Of a stretch of DNA of 64,000 nucleotides, positions 1 through 8,599 are shown in pieces. The stretch's first letter is position 1. Every line of letters starts with the position of its first letter. Under the pieces are notes generated by a model. It saw only the letters and a list, made by a program, of their open reading frames with translations. It made no database searches and was not told the origin of the DNA. The translations under genes were made by a program, and so were the position numbers. Source of the DNA: Peribacillus deserti (lineage in GTDB: Bacteria; Bacillota; Bacilli; Bacillales; DSM-1321); assembly GCF_016909175.1 (NCBI RefSeq), contig NZ_JAFBFI010000002.1:248001-312000 (forward strand), read 5' to 3'.

Positions 1-1
1 C

Positions 2-247
2 TGCCAGGTAACTCCTGAACAATGGCGGGCAGACTACCGGGTTGTTCCGTTTGTCACTGAACCAGGTGGAGATATTTCGACAAGAGCATCATTTGTTTAT
101 GACAAGGATCAGGCTGGGCTGAGGAAAGTTTCTTCGACTGTTGTTTCTGAAGGTGTTCAAAAAACAAATGAAGTGGAAGAAGATCGTAACCGCGCCCATA
201 ATCGTGCTCATGAAAAACAAAGAAGCCGTAAGAAAGTTTTAAATTAA
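2..247 (+). CDS. phoD: Alkaline phosphatase D, C-terminal end (partial)
   Basis: Only the last 81 codons are in the window; the 5' end lies off the left edge. The visible frame begins CQVTPEQWRADYR and continues through VVPFVTEPGG, which matches the C-terminus of PhoD-type secreted phosphodiesterase/alkaline phosphatases. The tail after about residue 55 is charged (repeated R, K, E, H) and probably dispensable. PhoD is the classic Tat substrate of Bacillus, and tatA and tatC follow directly on the same strand, the same order as phoD-tatAd-tatCd in B. subtilis. The mature enzyme acts outside the membrane and releases phosphate from organic esters. No Pho box can be judged because the promoter is outside the window. 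Identity rests on the C-terminal motif plus gene order. Confidence 0.85.
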   Translation, partial: CQVTPEQWRADYRVVPFVTEPGGDISTRASFVYDKDQAGLRKVSSTVVSEGVQKTNEVEEDRNRAHNRAHEKQRSRKKVLN

Positions 248-295
248 TATCCTTATTTTAAATTAGCGGTAAAAATAGAAAGGGTGAAGGTAAAA

Positions 296-505
296 ATGCT
301 TTCAAATATTGGTATACCAGGACTAATTCTAGTTCTTGTAATTGCTCTTATTATTTTCGGACCTTCTAAGCTTCCTGAAATAGGAAGGGCGTTCGGGCGT
401 ACTTTAACAGAGTTTAAAAGAGCGACTAAGGGGCTTGTAACCGATTCAGATACGGATGAGCAAGAGAAAAAGCCTTCGCTTGCAGCTGTTAAAAAGGAAG
501 GCTGA
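296..505 (+). CDS. tatA: Twin-arginine translocase subunit TatA (TatAd type)
   Basis: A 69-aa single-span membrane protein that builds the protein-conducting element of the Tat pathway. The N-terminus carries a hydrophobic helix of about 17 residues followed by [15 protein letters not shown], the diagnostic FGPxxLPxxGr hinge and amphipathic helix, and then a charged, disordered tail. I chose the ATG at 296 over the GTG at 284: an AAGGGTGAAGG ribosome site sits 5-7 nt before it, and the protein then starts [10 protein letters not shown] like other TatAd proteins. It lies between phoD and tatC. It should export PhoD with TatC, probably induced together with phoD on phosphate starvation; that regulation is inferred from family and order, not seen. 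Confidence 0.95.
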   Translation: MLSNIGIPGLILVLVIALIIFGPSKLPEIGRAFGRTLTEFKRATKGLVTDSDTDEQEKKPSLAAVKKEG

Positions 506-526
506 ATCAGGTTCCTTACTGAGAAG

Positions 527-558
527 AGTAGACGGGGGAACCGTCTGCTTCTTTTTTA
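527..558 (+). terminator. Hairpin plus T-run between tatA and tatC
   Basis: Arms 527-535 (AGTAGACGG) and 541-549 (CCGTCTGCT) pair over 9 bp with one G-T wobble and a 5-nt loop, followed by TCTTTTTT. This has the form of an intrinsic terminator inside the operon. A leaky terminator here would give more tatA than tatC transcript, in line with the known excess of TatA over TatC. Confidence 0.7.
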
Positions 559-637
559 GGCGGGACAATATTAAAGATGCGTCCGTCCGGAAACATAGGA
601 GGGTTTATAAGGATATAAAAATAGGAGGAATCAACCA

Positions 638-1372
638 TTGGGCAGCAAGGAATTGCAGATTTCCCACCATTTAGAAGAGCTGCGGAAGCGGATCATCATA
701 ACGTTAGCAGGTTTTACAGCTTTTTTTATTGTAAGTTTTGTATTTGTCGAGGATTTCTATCATCTGCTCGTTAAGGATTTGGATGGCACATTGGCGGTTC
801 TTGGACCTAGTGAGATTTTGTGGGTGTATATGTCGATAGCTGCAGTCAGTTCTGTTGCAGCAACTATCCCTCTAGCCGCTTTTCAGGTATGGCAGTTTGT
901 AGCACCAGCCCTAAAACCTCATGAGAGGAAGGTAACATTCCGTTTTATCCCTGGCTTATTTTTATTATTCATCACAGGAATTTCGTTTGGTTATTTTGTT
1001 CTTTTTCCTATTGTAATTGGATTTTTGACTTCTCTTTCATCAGGGCAGTTTGACACCATGTTCACTGCTGAAAAATATTTCCGCTTTATGCTTAATCTGA
1101 TACTGCCTTTCGGCTTTTTATTTGAAATGCCGCTCGTGGTTATGTTCTTAACAACACTGGGAATTTTAAATCCATCAAGAATGGCAAAGGCACGAAGACT
1201 ATCTTATTTTGCCCTGGTCATCATTTCAATTCTTATTACACCTCCAGACTTGATTTCAGACATTCTGGTGATTATACCGCTGCTTGTCCTTTATGAAGCA
1301 AGCGCTCAGCTATCTTATTTTGTCCATCGTAAAAGATTGATAAGAGAGGATACGGCCGTAAGGATTGTATAG
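638..1372 (+). CDS. tatC: Twin-arginine translocase subunit TatC
   Basis: A 244-aa polytopic membrane protein with about six membrane segments; it recognises the twin-arginine signal peptide. The N-terminus GSKELQISHHLEELRKRI contains the conserved SHLxELRxR cytosolic motif, and a later segment (LFEMPLVVMFL) holds the conserved FExP glutamate of TatC. Length is normal for the family. The start is TTG at 638, preceded by AGGAGG at 623-628 with a 9-nt gap; no in-frame ATG fits better. It follows tatA after a hairpin and closes the phoD-tatA-tatC unit, which ends at a strong terminator at 1414-1447. Confidence 0.96.
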   Translation: MGSKELQISHHLEELRKRIIITLAGFTAFFIVSFVFVEDFYHLLVKDLDGTLAVLGPSEILWVYMSIAAVSSVAATIPLAAFQVWQFVAPALKPHERKVTFRFIPGLFLLFITGISFGYFVLFPIVIGFLTSLSSGQFDTMFTAEKYFRFMLNLILPFGFLFEMPLVVMFLTTLGILNPSRMAKARRLSYFALVIISILITPPDLISDILVIIPLLVLYEASAQLSYFVHRKRLIREDTAVRIV

Positions 1373-1413
1373 CCTACTGCAAAAAGCGAAAGAATGAGAG
1401 ATCCATAAAAGTG

Positions 1414-1447
1414 GGAGTGCTTCTATAAAAAGAGGTGCTCCTTTATC
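1414..1447 (+). terminator. Intrinsic terminator after tatC
   Basis: Arms 1414-1424 and 1431-1441 form an 11-bp stem that includes G-T pairs, with a 6-nt A-rich loop and a short T-rich tail. It closes the phoD-tat operon. Confidence 0.7.
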
Positions 1448-1507
1448 AGTTTTACCGATTTTATAAAAATCTTCATGATCTCTTCATATCAGTGTAAGAA
1501 CGTACGT

Positions 1508-1536
1508 TTGCTCACCTGGATTTTAGCAGGTATAAT
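1508..1536 (+). promoter_or_regulatory. Sigma-A-type promoter upstream of the TIR-like gene
   Basis: TTGCTC (1508-1513), a 17-nt spacer and a perfect TATAAT (1531-1536). It lies about 165 nt before the start codon, so the leader would be long. A second TATAAT occurs at 1627-1632 but has no good -35 box. The rest of the 1448-1703 gap holds no gene I can see. Confidence 0.5.
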
Positions 1537-1703
1537 AAATTTAAAAAAATTGTAGTTTTACATTAAGCAAACTGATTACATAGATGCATTTCACGGATTT
1601 ATCATTAAATAAGAGGGATAAAATGGTATAATTCATTCATAGGAGAAAACCGTTACATAACGTATTTTAGCAGCGGCCAAGCAACATTTCATAGGAGGCA
1701 TTA

Positions 1704-2720
1704 ATGGAGAATAAACCTTGTGTTTTTATCGGTTCGTCGAGAGAGGCTATGGATTATGTAAACGCTGTTCAAAAAGCGCTTCAATATCATGCCGAAGTAA
1801 ACCCATGGTACGCAGGAGTTTTTTCACCCGGCAATTATACAATGGAGGATCTCGAAACACAATTAAATCAAAATGATTTTGCTGTTTTTATATGCTCTCC
1901 AGATGACATAATCGAAATACGCGGAAAAACGTTTCTCATTACAAGAGATAATACTTTGTTTGAAATGGGGCTGTTCTGGGGAAAGTTAAAAAGAAGCAGA
2001 GTCTTTTATTTAATCCCAAATACAGTACCCAAAACGAGAAATGATATAGACATCCAGAACTATCATCTCCTTTCAGATTTAATCGGGTTGAATCCACTCA
2101 CTTATCAGGCTGCAACCAAAAATCATGATGCTGCCGTAAGTGTATCCTGTCAGCATATCATAAAGAAAATTCAAGAGCTGAAATTCTTTAATGACCCGGA
2201 AAAAATGTTGAAAGAAGCACTGAGGAAGCAAAGAGAAAGAGACGAAGTTGCTCTTTTTACACTTAAATTAACCAAGGAACTTATCGTGTATGATCATGAG
2301 AAAATTTATGAATATTTATCAGACGCACTAAGAAGCGTTTATGCTCTTCTTCCTTCCTTTAAGATGGATGGTGTTGGTGTTTGGAAGAAGGAAGGTCTCG
2401 ATGGTTTAAAACATGCTGCCGGGAAAGCGGGAGAAATTACTTTTTATTCTTTTAACGTAAACAATGGTAAAGAAGAAAATGCTCCCGATCGAATTCTAGT
2501 GATAGACAGCTTATTAAAAGGTGAAGAATTGGTTCACTTAACGAAAGATCACTTGTTCAAAACTTATTTAATATGCTATCCTATAGGAGAAGAATTGGTA
2601 ATAACAGTAACCATTTCAGGATCAGACATCCTGACAGATGACCAGCTGGATTCCCATTTTGCTGCGAACTATGATTTAATAAAAACGATTAATTATCTAT
2701 TTGGAGGTGCTTCTAAATGA
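1704..2720 (+). CDS. TIR-like (CAP12/Pycsar-effector type) nucleotide-binding protein with C-terminal GAF-like region
   Basis: A 338-aa protein. Residues 6-135 match the TIR-like family PF10137: VFIGSS (7-12), DFAVFICSPDD (58-68), then RDNTLFEMGLFWG (81-93) with the expected catalytic glutamate at Glu87, and SDLIGLNP (124-131). In characterised relatives (Cap12, TIR-STING) this fold cleaves NAD+ when activated in anti-phage defence. Residues 165-190 form a charged helical linker; residues 190-335 look like an alpha/beta sensor domain, probably GAF-like, but that assignment is weak. The ATG at 1704 has AGGAGG upstream. No cyclic-nucleotide synthase is nearby, so activation by a second messenger is not suggested; the C-terminal region may sense a ligand itself. 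The next gene overlaps by ATGA, so the two are co-translated. NADase activity is an inference from the motif. Confidence 0.8.
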   Translation: MENKPCVFIGSSREAMDYVNAVQKALQYHAEVNPWYAGVFSPGNYTMEDLETQLNQNDFAVFICSPDDIIEIRGKTFLITRDNTLFEMGLFWGKLKRSRVFYLIPNTVPKTRNDIDIQNYHLLSDLIGLNPLTYQAATKNHDAAVSVSCQHIIKKIQELKFFNDPEKMLKEALRKQRERDEVALFTLKLTKELIVYDHEKIYEYLSDALRSVYALLPSFKMDGVGVWKKEGLDGLKHAAGKAGEITFYSFNVNNGKEENAPDRILVIDSLLKGEELVHLTKDHLFKTYLICYPIGEELVITVTISGSDILTDDQLDSHFAANYDLIKTINYLFGGASK

Positions 2721-2896
2721 CCAGAATTATTAATCCTTCCGAACACAGAAACTTTTTTGACAAGGATTTATTCAAACTTGGTAAGCCTGTTGTAGGTGTC
2801 AGGGCGGTAGCACCTGTAAAAGGTAAAGAACAGGTCGGAGCGGTGGTTTATAAACGAAAAGCTAAATTCGGCGATCTTTTTGAAAACCGGGCCTAA
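2717..2896 (+). CDS. Small protein coupled to the TIR-like gene (59 aa)
   Basis: The ATG at 2717 overlaps the stop codon of the TIR-like gene (ATGA), with GGAGGT 8 nt upstream. The 59-aa product begins MTRIINPSEHRNFFDKDLF and continues with a hydrophobic beta-like stretch (PVVGVRAVAPV) and a basic segment (VYKRKAKFGDLFE). I do not recognise a family; no signal peptide or membrane helix is seen. A strong terminator follows at 2906, so the pair forms a closed two-gene operon. Tight coupling to a putative toxic effector would suit an accessory, inhibitor or adaptor role, but nothing in the sequence proves this. It is not a shadow frame: it has its own ribosome site, start, stop and terminator. 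Confidence 0.7.
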   Translation: MTRIINPSEHRNFFDKDLFKLGKPVVGVRAVAPVKGKEQVGAVVYKRKAKFGDLFENRA

Positions 2897-2905
2897 TAAA
2901 TGAAC

Positions 2906-2940
2906 AAACACTTCAACTCGTTGATTGAAGTGTTTTTTTT
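2906..2940 (+). terminator. Strong terminator closing the TIR-like operon
   Basis: Perfect 11-bp arms 2906-2916 and 2925-2935 around an 8-nt loop, followed by an uninterrupted T-run. Confidence 0.9.
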
Positions 2941-3117
2941 ATGGAAAATTTATTCTAAGTCTATGTGGCGCTGCCCGCTGCTGTGTATTTGACGACTGGC
3001 CATTTCTCCTTCCGTAGAGCGTTCAAAAAAGAACAAATTATTTACACTTGCAAATAATCGTAAGAACTTGTAGATGTATATTACATAATAACGTTAAGGA
3101 TTGACAGATAACATCTC

Positions 3118-4629
3118 TCATTCTATAACAATAAACGGTCTCATCATTTCATAATCCTCGTGCTCTAAAATATGACAATGCCATACGTACAATCCCGAAA
3201 AAGGTCCAAAATTCATAATTATTCTAGTGATCTGGTTTGGATTGGCGTTAACAGTATCCTTCCAGCCTTGTTCTTGTGGTTCAGGAGGCATCGCTTCTCC
3301 TTTATAATGAATCACTCTCTCTTTTTTAAATGTATCTGCATCGAAATCCCTGCGGTCTACTATTTGAAAGTCTATTAAGTGAATATGAATAGGATGAGCA
3401 TCATCCGTTAAGTTAATGAGATACCAAATCTCTGTCGACCATAATTTTGGATTTTCCGTAATCGGAGCATCCCACCGCTTATTATCCAAGAGCATGAATT
3501 CACGGCCATACTGATCCGTATTATCATTTAAGGTTAAATACCGTATTTTGGCAGCTGATTGTTCTTTGATTTTTAGAAATGGGATCGTATCAATACTTAA
3601 CAGCGGAAGTGTTACTTTAAACTGCATCACGGTATTTGTATGTTCATCCGGTAAACTTCCAGCTGGAAAAGGAGCGGGGGCATCATTAGTCATGGTAATA
3701 TTCCTGCCTTCAAGATTGGTGAAATCAATAATCACATCCGCTCGTTCTGCCGGTGCCAGTAGGATTTGTTTAACTGCTATCGGGTGCTGTAAGAATCCGC
3801 CATCCGTTCCAATTTGATATATATGTTGGCCTGAATCCAGCTGAATCCGAAAGTAACGGGTGTTAGAAGCATTCAGCAGCCTAAATCGATACTTACGCGG
3901 CTCCACGTTAAAATAGGGATAGACTTTGCCATTTACTAAGATCGTATCCCCAATAAATTCCGGAACGATTGAAGTATCTAATTCAGGGATAGGTTTCTCC
4001 GGATGCTTTGGGTAATAAAGAGTACCGTCTGAATTAAACGATTTATCTTGCAGCATAAGTGGAATATCATATGAACCGCTTGGCAGATTTAACGAACGTT
4101 CCCGCTGATCTTTTATTATGAAAAACCCAGCCAGTCCTGCATATATATTAAGCCGCGTAATTCCAAGAGCATGATCATGATACCAGAGAGTGGCAGCTCG
4201 ATTACAATTATCATAGCGATATATTTGCTTTCTAAAATAGGGGCCGACTTGTTTGTAGCCCTGTGTAAACCAGGCCTCGGGGTAGCCGTCGCTTTCTGAT
4301 TCCACACATGCGCCGTGAACATGTACCACGGTTCGAACTTCCGGCACATCCTTATGAGCCCCATGGACCGTATAGTCTACAGGGAGAAGATGCTTTTCCG
4401 GAAGATTATTGATCCACTTAATAAACACAATCTCACCGCTTTCAACCTCAATGGCAGGTCCGGGGTACATACCTTCATAACCCCATACAGTAGTATCATT
4501 CAGCTCACTATGAAGTGACTGCTTAACCTGTGTCATTTTTACTTCGTAATAGCTGCTGTACTTATTTTTTCGTAAAGGTTTCATTATAGGGGAGATAGGC
4601 AGTTCATCTAGAAATTTGGCTAGAATCAT
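3118..4629 (-). CDS. cotA: CotA-family multicopper oxidase (laccase, outer spore coat type)
   Basis: A 503-aa enzyme, close to the 513 aa of B. subtilis CotA. All four copper motifs are present: VHVHGACVESESDG, LWYHDHALG, HPIHIHLIDF and the C-terminal HCHILEHEDYEMM, which supplies the T1 His-Cys-His cluster with its axial Met. The linker WGYEGMYPGPAIEV is also CotA-like. These enzymes oxidise phenols and bilirubin with four-electron reduction of O2 to water and contribute to brown spore pigment. There is no signal peptide, as expected for a coat protein made in the mother cell. The ATG at 4629 is preceded by AAAGGAG 7 nt away. It is monocistronic and convergent with the TIR-like operon. No clear 3' terminator was found in 2941-3117. 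Sporulation control is inferred from the family. Confidence 0.93.
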   Translation of the reverse strand: MILAKFLDELPISPIMKPLRKNKYSSYYEVKMTQVKQSLHSELNDTTVWGYEGMYPGPAIEVESGEIVFIKWINNLPEKHLLPVDYTVHGAHKDVPEVRTVVHVHGACVESESDGYPEAWFTQGYKQVGPYFRKQIYRYDNCNRAATLWYHDHALGITRLNIYAGLAGFFIIKDQRERSLNLPSGSYDIPLMLQDKSFNSDGTLYYPKHPEKPIPELDTSIVPEFIGDTILVNGKVYPYFNVEPRKYRFRLLNASNTRYFRIQLDSGQHIYQIGTDGGFLQHPIAVKQILLAPAERADVIIDFTNLEGRNITMTNDAPAPFPAGSLPDEHTNTVMQFKVTLPLLSIDTIPFLKIKEQSAAKIRYLTLNDNTDQYGREFMLLDNKRWDAPITENPKLWSTEIWYLINLTDDAHPIHIHLIDFQIVDRRDFDADTFKKERVIHYKGEAMPPEPQEQGWKDTVNANPNQITRIIMNFGPFSGLYVWHCHILEHEDYEMMRPFIVIE

Positions 4630-4741
4630 GTTTCAGCTCCTTTATAACCATCTTCTTGCTATAAGTTATAAACGTGACGAGCTGTTTATGACAATATCAC
4701 ACTGCTTTGACTTTGTGCTGCAGCGGGCGCTAATCAAAAAT

Positions 4742-4783
4742 AGCCAACAGGGAAACATGACTTATTTCCTGTTGGCTTCTTTT
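4742..4783. terminator. Bidirectional terminator-like hairpin between cotA and the DUF421 gene
   Basis: Arms 4742-4755 and 4765-4777 pair over 13 bp with one bulged G; a T-rich run follows on the plus strand and an A-run precedes it. No plus-strand gene lies just before it, so it may insulate the divergent genes or be left from a lost gene. Confidence 0.55.
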
Positions 4784-4886
4784 TGCTTGGTAAACTTTCC
4801 TTATTTTGATGGATAATTTGTTAAATGGGCATCAACACTATTATAAATGAATCATTGTAAATCTGGTTAGAGGAGTGGGCGGGTCA

Positions 4887-5597
4887 ATGCCTTCATATTT
4901 AGATGTAGTTGTTAGATCCTTATTATATATAGCAGTATTATTTTTTTTCACTAAGTTAACGGGGAAAAAGCAGCTTTCTCAATTATCCTTTTTTGATTAT
5001 GTGTCCGGCATTACTATCGGAAGTATTGCCGGAGAAGTAATGATGGGATTGGAGAAACATTATTTTCATGGCGTCATTAGTATCGCTATTTTTAGCTTAT
5101 TTACACTTTTAGTGGACCGATTATCGGTAAAGAGCAAATGGATTGGAGACATGGTGGAAGGGACGGGAACGGTTTTTATTCAGAATGGAAAGATACTTGA
5201 AGAGAATTTAAAAAAAGAAAACATCTCATTAAAAGAACTTTCAGCATTATTAAGAAAAAAGAGTGTATTCAATTTTTCGGATGTTGAATTTGCGGTTCTT
5301 GAGCCTCCAGGAGATTTAAGTATATTGCTAAAAAGTGATAAACAACCCCTTACACCAAGTGATATCGGATTAATTACTAAGCCAGTTAAACAGCCCTATA
5401 CCATTATATCCGATGGAAAAGTATTACCAAAGTCTCTTTCTGAAGCAGGGAAAGATCTGCAATGGCTGGATCAAACACTGAATGAATGGCAGGTTGCTTT
5501 AGATCAGGTCTTCTATTTACAGATCAACACCAAAGGAGAAGTTGAAATTGATTTATATGACGATAAGAAAGAACTATCCATGCCAAAACAAAGTTGA
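4887..5597 (+). CDS. DUF421 (YetF/YcaP-type) membrane protein
   Basis: A 236-aa protein with about three N-terminal membrane helices (residues 5-85) containing GKKQLSQLSFFDYVSGITIGSIAGE, the signature of this family (the stretch is continuous; key elements are GKxQLSQ, FDYV and GSIAGE). A soluble C-terminal DUF421 alpha/beta domain follows (about 90-215). The B. subtilis relatives (YetF, YrbG, YkjA, YdfR) are membrane proteins linked to the spore or general cell envelope, and their molecular role is not established. I chose the ATG at 4887, with AGGAG at 4871-4875; an upstream GTG at 4875 overlaps that ribosome site. It is a single-gene unit divergent from cotA. Confidence 0.85.
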   Translation: MPSYLDVVVRSLLYIAVLFFFTKLTGKKQLSQLSFFDYVSGITIGSIAGEVMMGLEKHYFHGVISIAIFSLFTLLVDRLSVKSKWIGDMVEGTGTVFIQNGKILEENLKKENISLKELSALLRKKSVFNFSDVEFAVLEPPGDLSILLKSDKQPLTPSDIGLITKPVKQPYTIISDGKVLPKSLSEAGKDLQWLDQTLNEWQVALDQVFYLQINTKGEVEIDLYDDKKELSMPKQS

Positions 5598-5928
5598 GAA
5601 TGTATAATATCATATAGGGCATTCACTTGATAAGAGTTGGATACATCACTCCAGCGAATTGAGACAGTTAATTCCCTTCATCATATTTCTAAATATGCCT
5701 GGATTCGCACAAAACACATGCATTTGTATAAAGAAAATATAAAGGGGCTTAAAATAGCCTAAAAATGACTTCTTTGTTAGAGCAGATAAATCCTTCCAAA
5801 CAATTTTTTAAAGATAAATTCTGGTCAGGTCGAAACATTATTACAGTGAAAACAAAAGCATTAATATAAGGATTTTTTTCTTAGTAATTATTTGTATTTA
5901 TAAGTATTGAAAGAGTAAAACAATAAAA
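5598..5928. other. Intergenic region, mostly without recognisable genes
   Basis: AT-rich DNA between the DUF421 gene and the primase-helicase pseudogene. The only feature of note is a 34-codon frame (5765-5869) listed separately. No convincing promoter or RNA was seen. Confidence 0.6.
5765..5869 (+). other. Possible fragment related to the 59-aa TIR-associated protein
   Basis: A 34-codon frame beginning MTSLLEQINPSKQFFKDKF. The pattern INPS..FF.KD.F...G..I.V resembles the N-terminal half of the small protein encoded at 2717-2896 (IINPSEHRNFFDKDLF). Its ribosome site is poor and it stops early, so it may be a decayed or partial copy, or chance similarity. Confidence 0.2.
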
Positions 5929-5958
5929 CTAACAGTCAACAAATTTGTTGACCGTTAG
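5929..5958 (-). terminator. Terminator of the primase-helicase gene
   Basis: Arms 5929-5943 and 5944-5958 contain an 18-bp perfect palindrome at 5935-5952, extended by CTAAC/GTTAG on each side with one mismatch. Read on the minus strand it is followed by a T-rich tract. It sits just past the stop codon of the frameshifted gene. Confidence 0.65.
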
Positions 5959-5966
5959 CTAATATT

Positions 5967-8361
5967 CTAAAATAATTTGATTTGTTCCGACTTAGGCTCA
6001 GCAGTTGTTTGTTGGTCCAATAATTGATAACCCATCGATTTATATTCCTTTTTTCTTTTTTCATACATTGCTTTTAAAATAGGTTCTTTATCATCGATAT
6101 AATCGTACACTTTAACTTTCATCTTATGATCATGTAAACGATGTAGTCTTCCAACGTATTGTTGTAATGTCCCTTTCCATGATAAGGGCATGACTAAAAA
6201 CAAGCAATCTAATCGGGCGTGATCAAAGCCTTCTCCTACATATTTTCCAGTGGGCAATTATCAATCTTTCCTCAGCATCGGATAGATTAATCAACTTATT
6301 AAGATTCTCTTTTTCTTCTCTTTGGCTTAACTTACCGGATAAAACGATAATGTTCTTCGCAAATCCCTTAAATCTTGATTCAAAGTAAACCGCATGTTCC
6401 ACTCGTTCTGTTAATATTATCGGAACTGATCCACTGTCTAATTCTTTTAGTACATCATTAAAGATTAACTGATTTCGTTTTTCATCATTTATGAGCTCTT
6501 TATATATCGAGTGAATATCTTTTTTGCTGATCTCGTTTGTGCTCTTGAAGTTGGTGTGCCGAGGCAGCAAGATATGTTCAAATGGCCTAACTTTAGCTTG
6601 ATTTTTTGCATTCACCTTATAACGAATGGGTCCTAACTGCATTGTCATAATTGGCTGCAATCCATCTTTTCTGTAAGGAGTGGCAGTTAATCCGTGTACG
6701 TATTTGGCATCAGCTTTTTTTAGAACCCTTTCAAAACTGTAGGCCGAAATATGATGACATTCATCTACAATTATTTGTCCATATTGAGTAATCTGGTCTT
6801 TGATTTCACCTTTGTAATTAAGACTCTGTATTGTTGCGATATCTATGATATTTGACTGTTTATTTTTCCCCCCGCCAACCTGACCAATATCTTTTTCATC
6901 CATATTCAAAAACATAGATAAACTACTTTTCCACTGATCAATTAATTGATTTCGATGAACAATGATTAATGTATTTATATTTCTTTTGGCAATAAGAGCA
7001 GCCGCAATTACAGTCTTTCCAAACTCGGTTGTTGCCGACAATATCCCAATGGGGTTTTCTAATAACTTTTGAACGGCTTGTTCTTGTTCGGATCTTAATT
7101 TCCCACTGAAAGCTATAGATGTTTTGACTCCTGAATTTGTATTCTCCTCAAAATCATACTCAATAGAGTAATCGTTCATTAAATTAATTAAATCTTCTTT
7201 ACATCCTCGTGGTAAAACTAAAAATTTCTCTGTTTCTTCAAAACAAGTAATGTTTCTTGGTATGTCATGAGTGGATAACCGTCTTGCCTGGGCTTTGAAA
7301 AATTCAGGATTTTTGAATGCTGCTAACTGAATCATTTTATGAATTAATGATGATGGAAGGTTTTCTTTGTCGATATATAAACCGTTTTTTTCAATAACCG
7401 TTAGTCTAGAGGGTGTATAAAATTGGTTTCCATTGTTAAGTGGTGGTTCGTTTTCTTTAAGAGTGATTGATAATTCATTTTTACTACTTGATTTTAAAAT
7501 GTTCTTAACAAGGTCTACTCCTATTTTTGTCACATGCTTTAAGTAGAGCCATTGATCAGGGTAAGGATTATGGTTTTCATCTATAAAAACGCTATTCCCA
7601 TTCTTTCTTGGACCACCCTGCAAAGGAAGTGCAATTAAATTGCCGAACCCGCCTTTTGGCAATGTATCTTGATTGGGAAATAAACGGTCATATGAATCCA
7701 TTCCCACCTCATAACGTTTTTCAAGTGTATCTAATAGAAGCACATTGCCTAGTCTGCGAGCTAGGGAAGCGGGAAGTGCTTGATCAAAAAAGATCCATAC
7801 GTGGCATCCATTGCCTGAACGAGATCGCTCGATGTGAGCTGGAACATTCAAGTCTTTACATGTATTAATAAAAGCACGAACGTCTTTCTCCCAATTTTTT
7901 TTATCAAAATCAACAGCTAAAAACCAGCAAGTTTCATCTTGTAAAAGCGGATAGAGACCGATTGTATGTTTCCCTGAAAGATGATCATAGATTATCTTAT
8001 CGTTAAGAGGGAGTAATGTCCGATGCTGGCAATTGGAACATTTAATTTTGGGTTTTTGACATAAAGCAGGGTGCCATTCGTTGCCACATGCAGGCGAGTA
8101 TCCTGACTTTCCATTTTTTGATTCCCAGCGTAATGCGTATACATCTGTTCTTCCTTTAAACAGATCTTTATATATATTTAGTCGTTCGTGAATTTTTTGT
8201 TTGTTAGTAGAAATGACTTCCTTTTTTACTATTTGAAAAGAAGAGGTTACATCAGGATTAATATTATGATATTTCAATATCTCTTTCAATTTACGGTTTT
8301 CGAGTTTTAACTGTTCGCATTCTTTTAATGCAATCTTAAGTTCCTGTTCAAGGTTCAGCAT
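5967..8361 (-). pseudogene. Primase-helicase (AEP primase domain plus DECH-box SF2 helicase, TOTE-like), frameshifted
   Basis: The reading frame from 8361 encodes 712 aa and then fails at 6252-6254; the remaining C-terminus continues in another frame to 5967. Removing one base from the GGG run at 6252-6254 (plus strand) restores a continuous protein of about 798 aa reading LIIATGKYVGEGFDHARLD. Order of parts: leucine-rich coiled coil (1-30); Cys92, Cys101, Cys108, Cys111 as a putative zinc site; archaeo-eukaryotic primase motifs AVDFD (149-153) and SRSGNGCHVW (180-189); Walker A ATTEFGKT (443-450); DECH (533-536); LTATP (558-562); and, after the shift, QQYVGRLHR motif VI. This architecture is known from the TOTE-type conflict systems. 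The ATG has GAGGGA upstream. It could be inactive, or the shift could be a sequencing error. It diverges from the small-gene cluster at 8435. Confidence 0.8.
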
Positions 8362-8434
8362 GTTATTCCCTCAAATCGTTTTCTATAATTTATAAAGACC
8401 ATGCATTTACACTTATATTATACTAAATGGAAAC

Positions 8435-8599
8435 ATGAAAGGAAAAAGCAAAAATAAACAAAACAATCTTGGAGAGATATACTTTCTAAAAGTAGCAGAG
8501 GAAGCATTAGAACCATATCTATTGACAAGAGAAGAAAAAGAAAATAATCATAATATAGATTTATTGATTATCAGCAGCGAAGGGATGGATGACAGTTGA
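8435..8599 (+). CDS. Small hypothetical protein (54 aa) upstream of the DUF6155 gene
   Basis: An open frame of 54 codons starting at the ATG at 8435, rich in Lys and Glu (MKGKSKNKQNNLGEIYFLKV then AEEALEPYLL). It is not a shadow of another gene, and its stop codon overlaps the TTG start of the next gene (TTGA), which suggests translational coupling. Its own ribosome site is weak (GAAA just upstream). I do not recognise a family. Confidence 0.45.
   Translation: MKGKSKNKQNNLGEIYFLKVAEEALEPYLLTREEKENNHNIDLLIISSEGMDDS

Noticed and set aside
456-674. 72-codon plus-strand frame across the tatA-tatC junction
   Set aside because: Overlaps two well-supported genes and the terminator hairpin; no ribosome site and no family pattern.
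4616-4816. 66-codon plus-strand frame upstream of the DUF421 gene
   Set aside because: Runs across the cotA start region and the terminator hairpin; no ribosome site.
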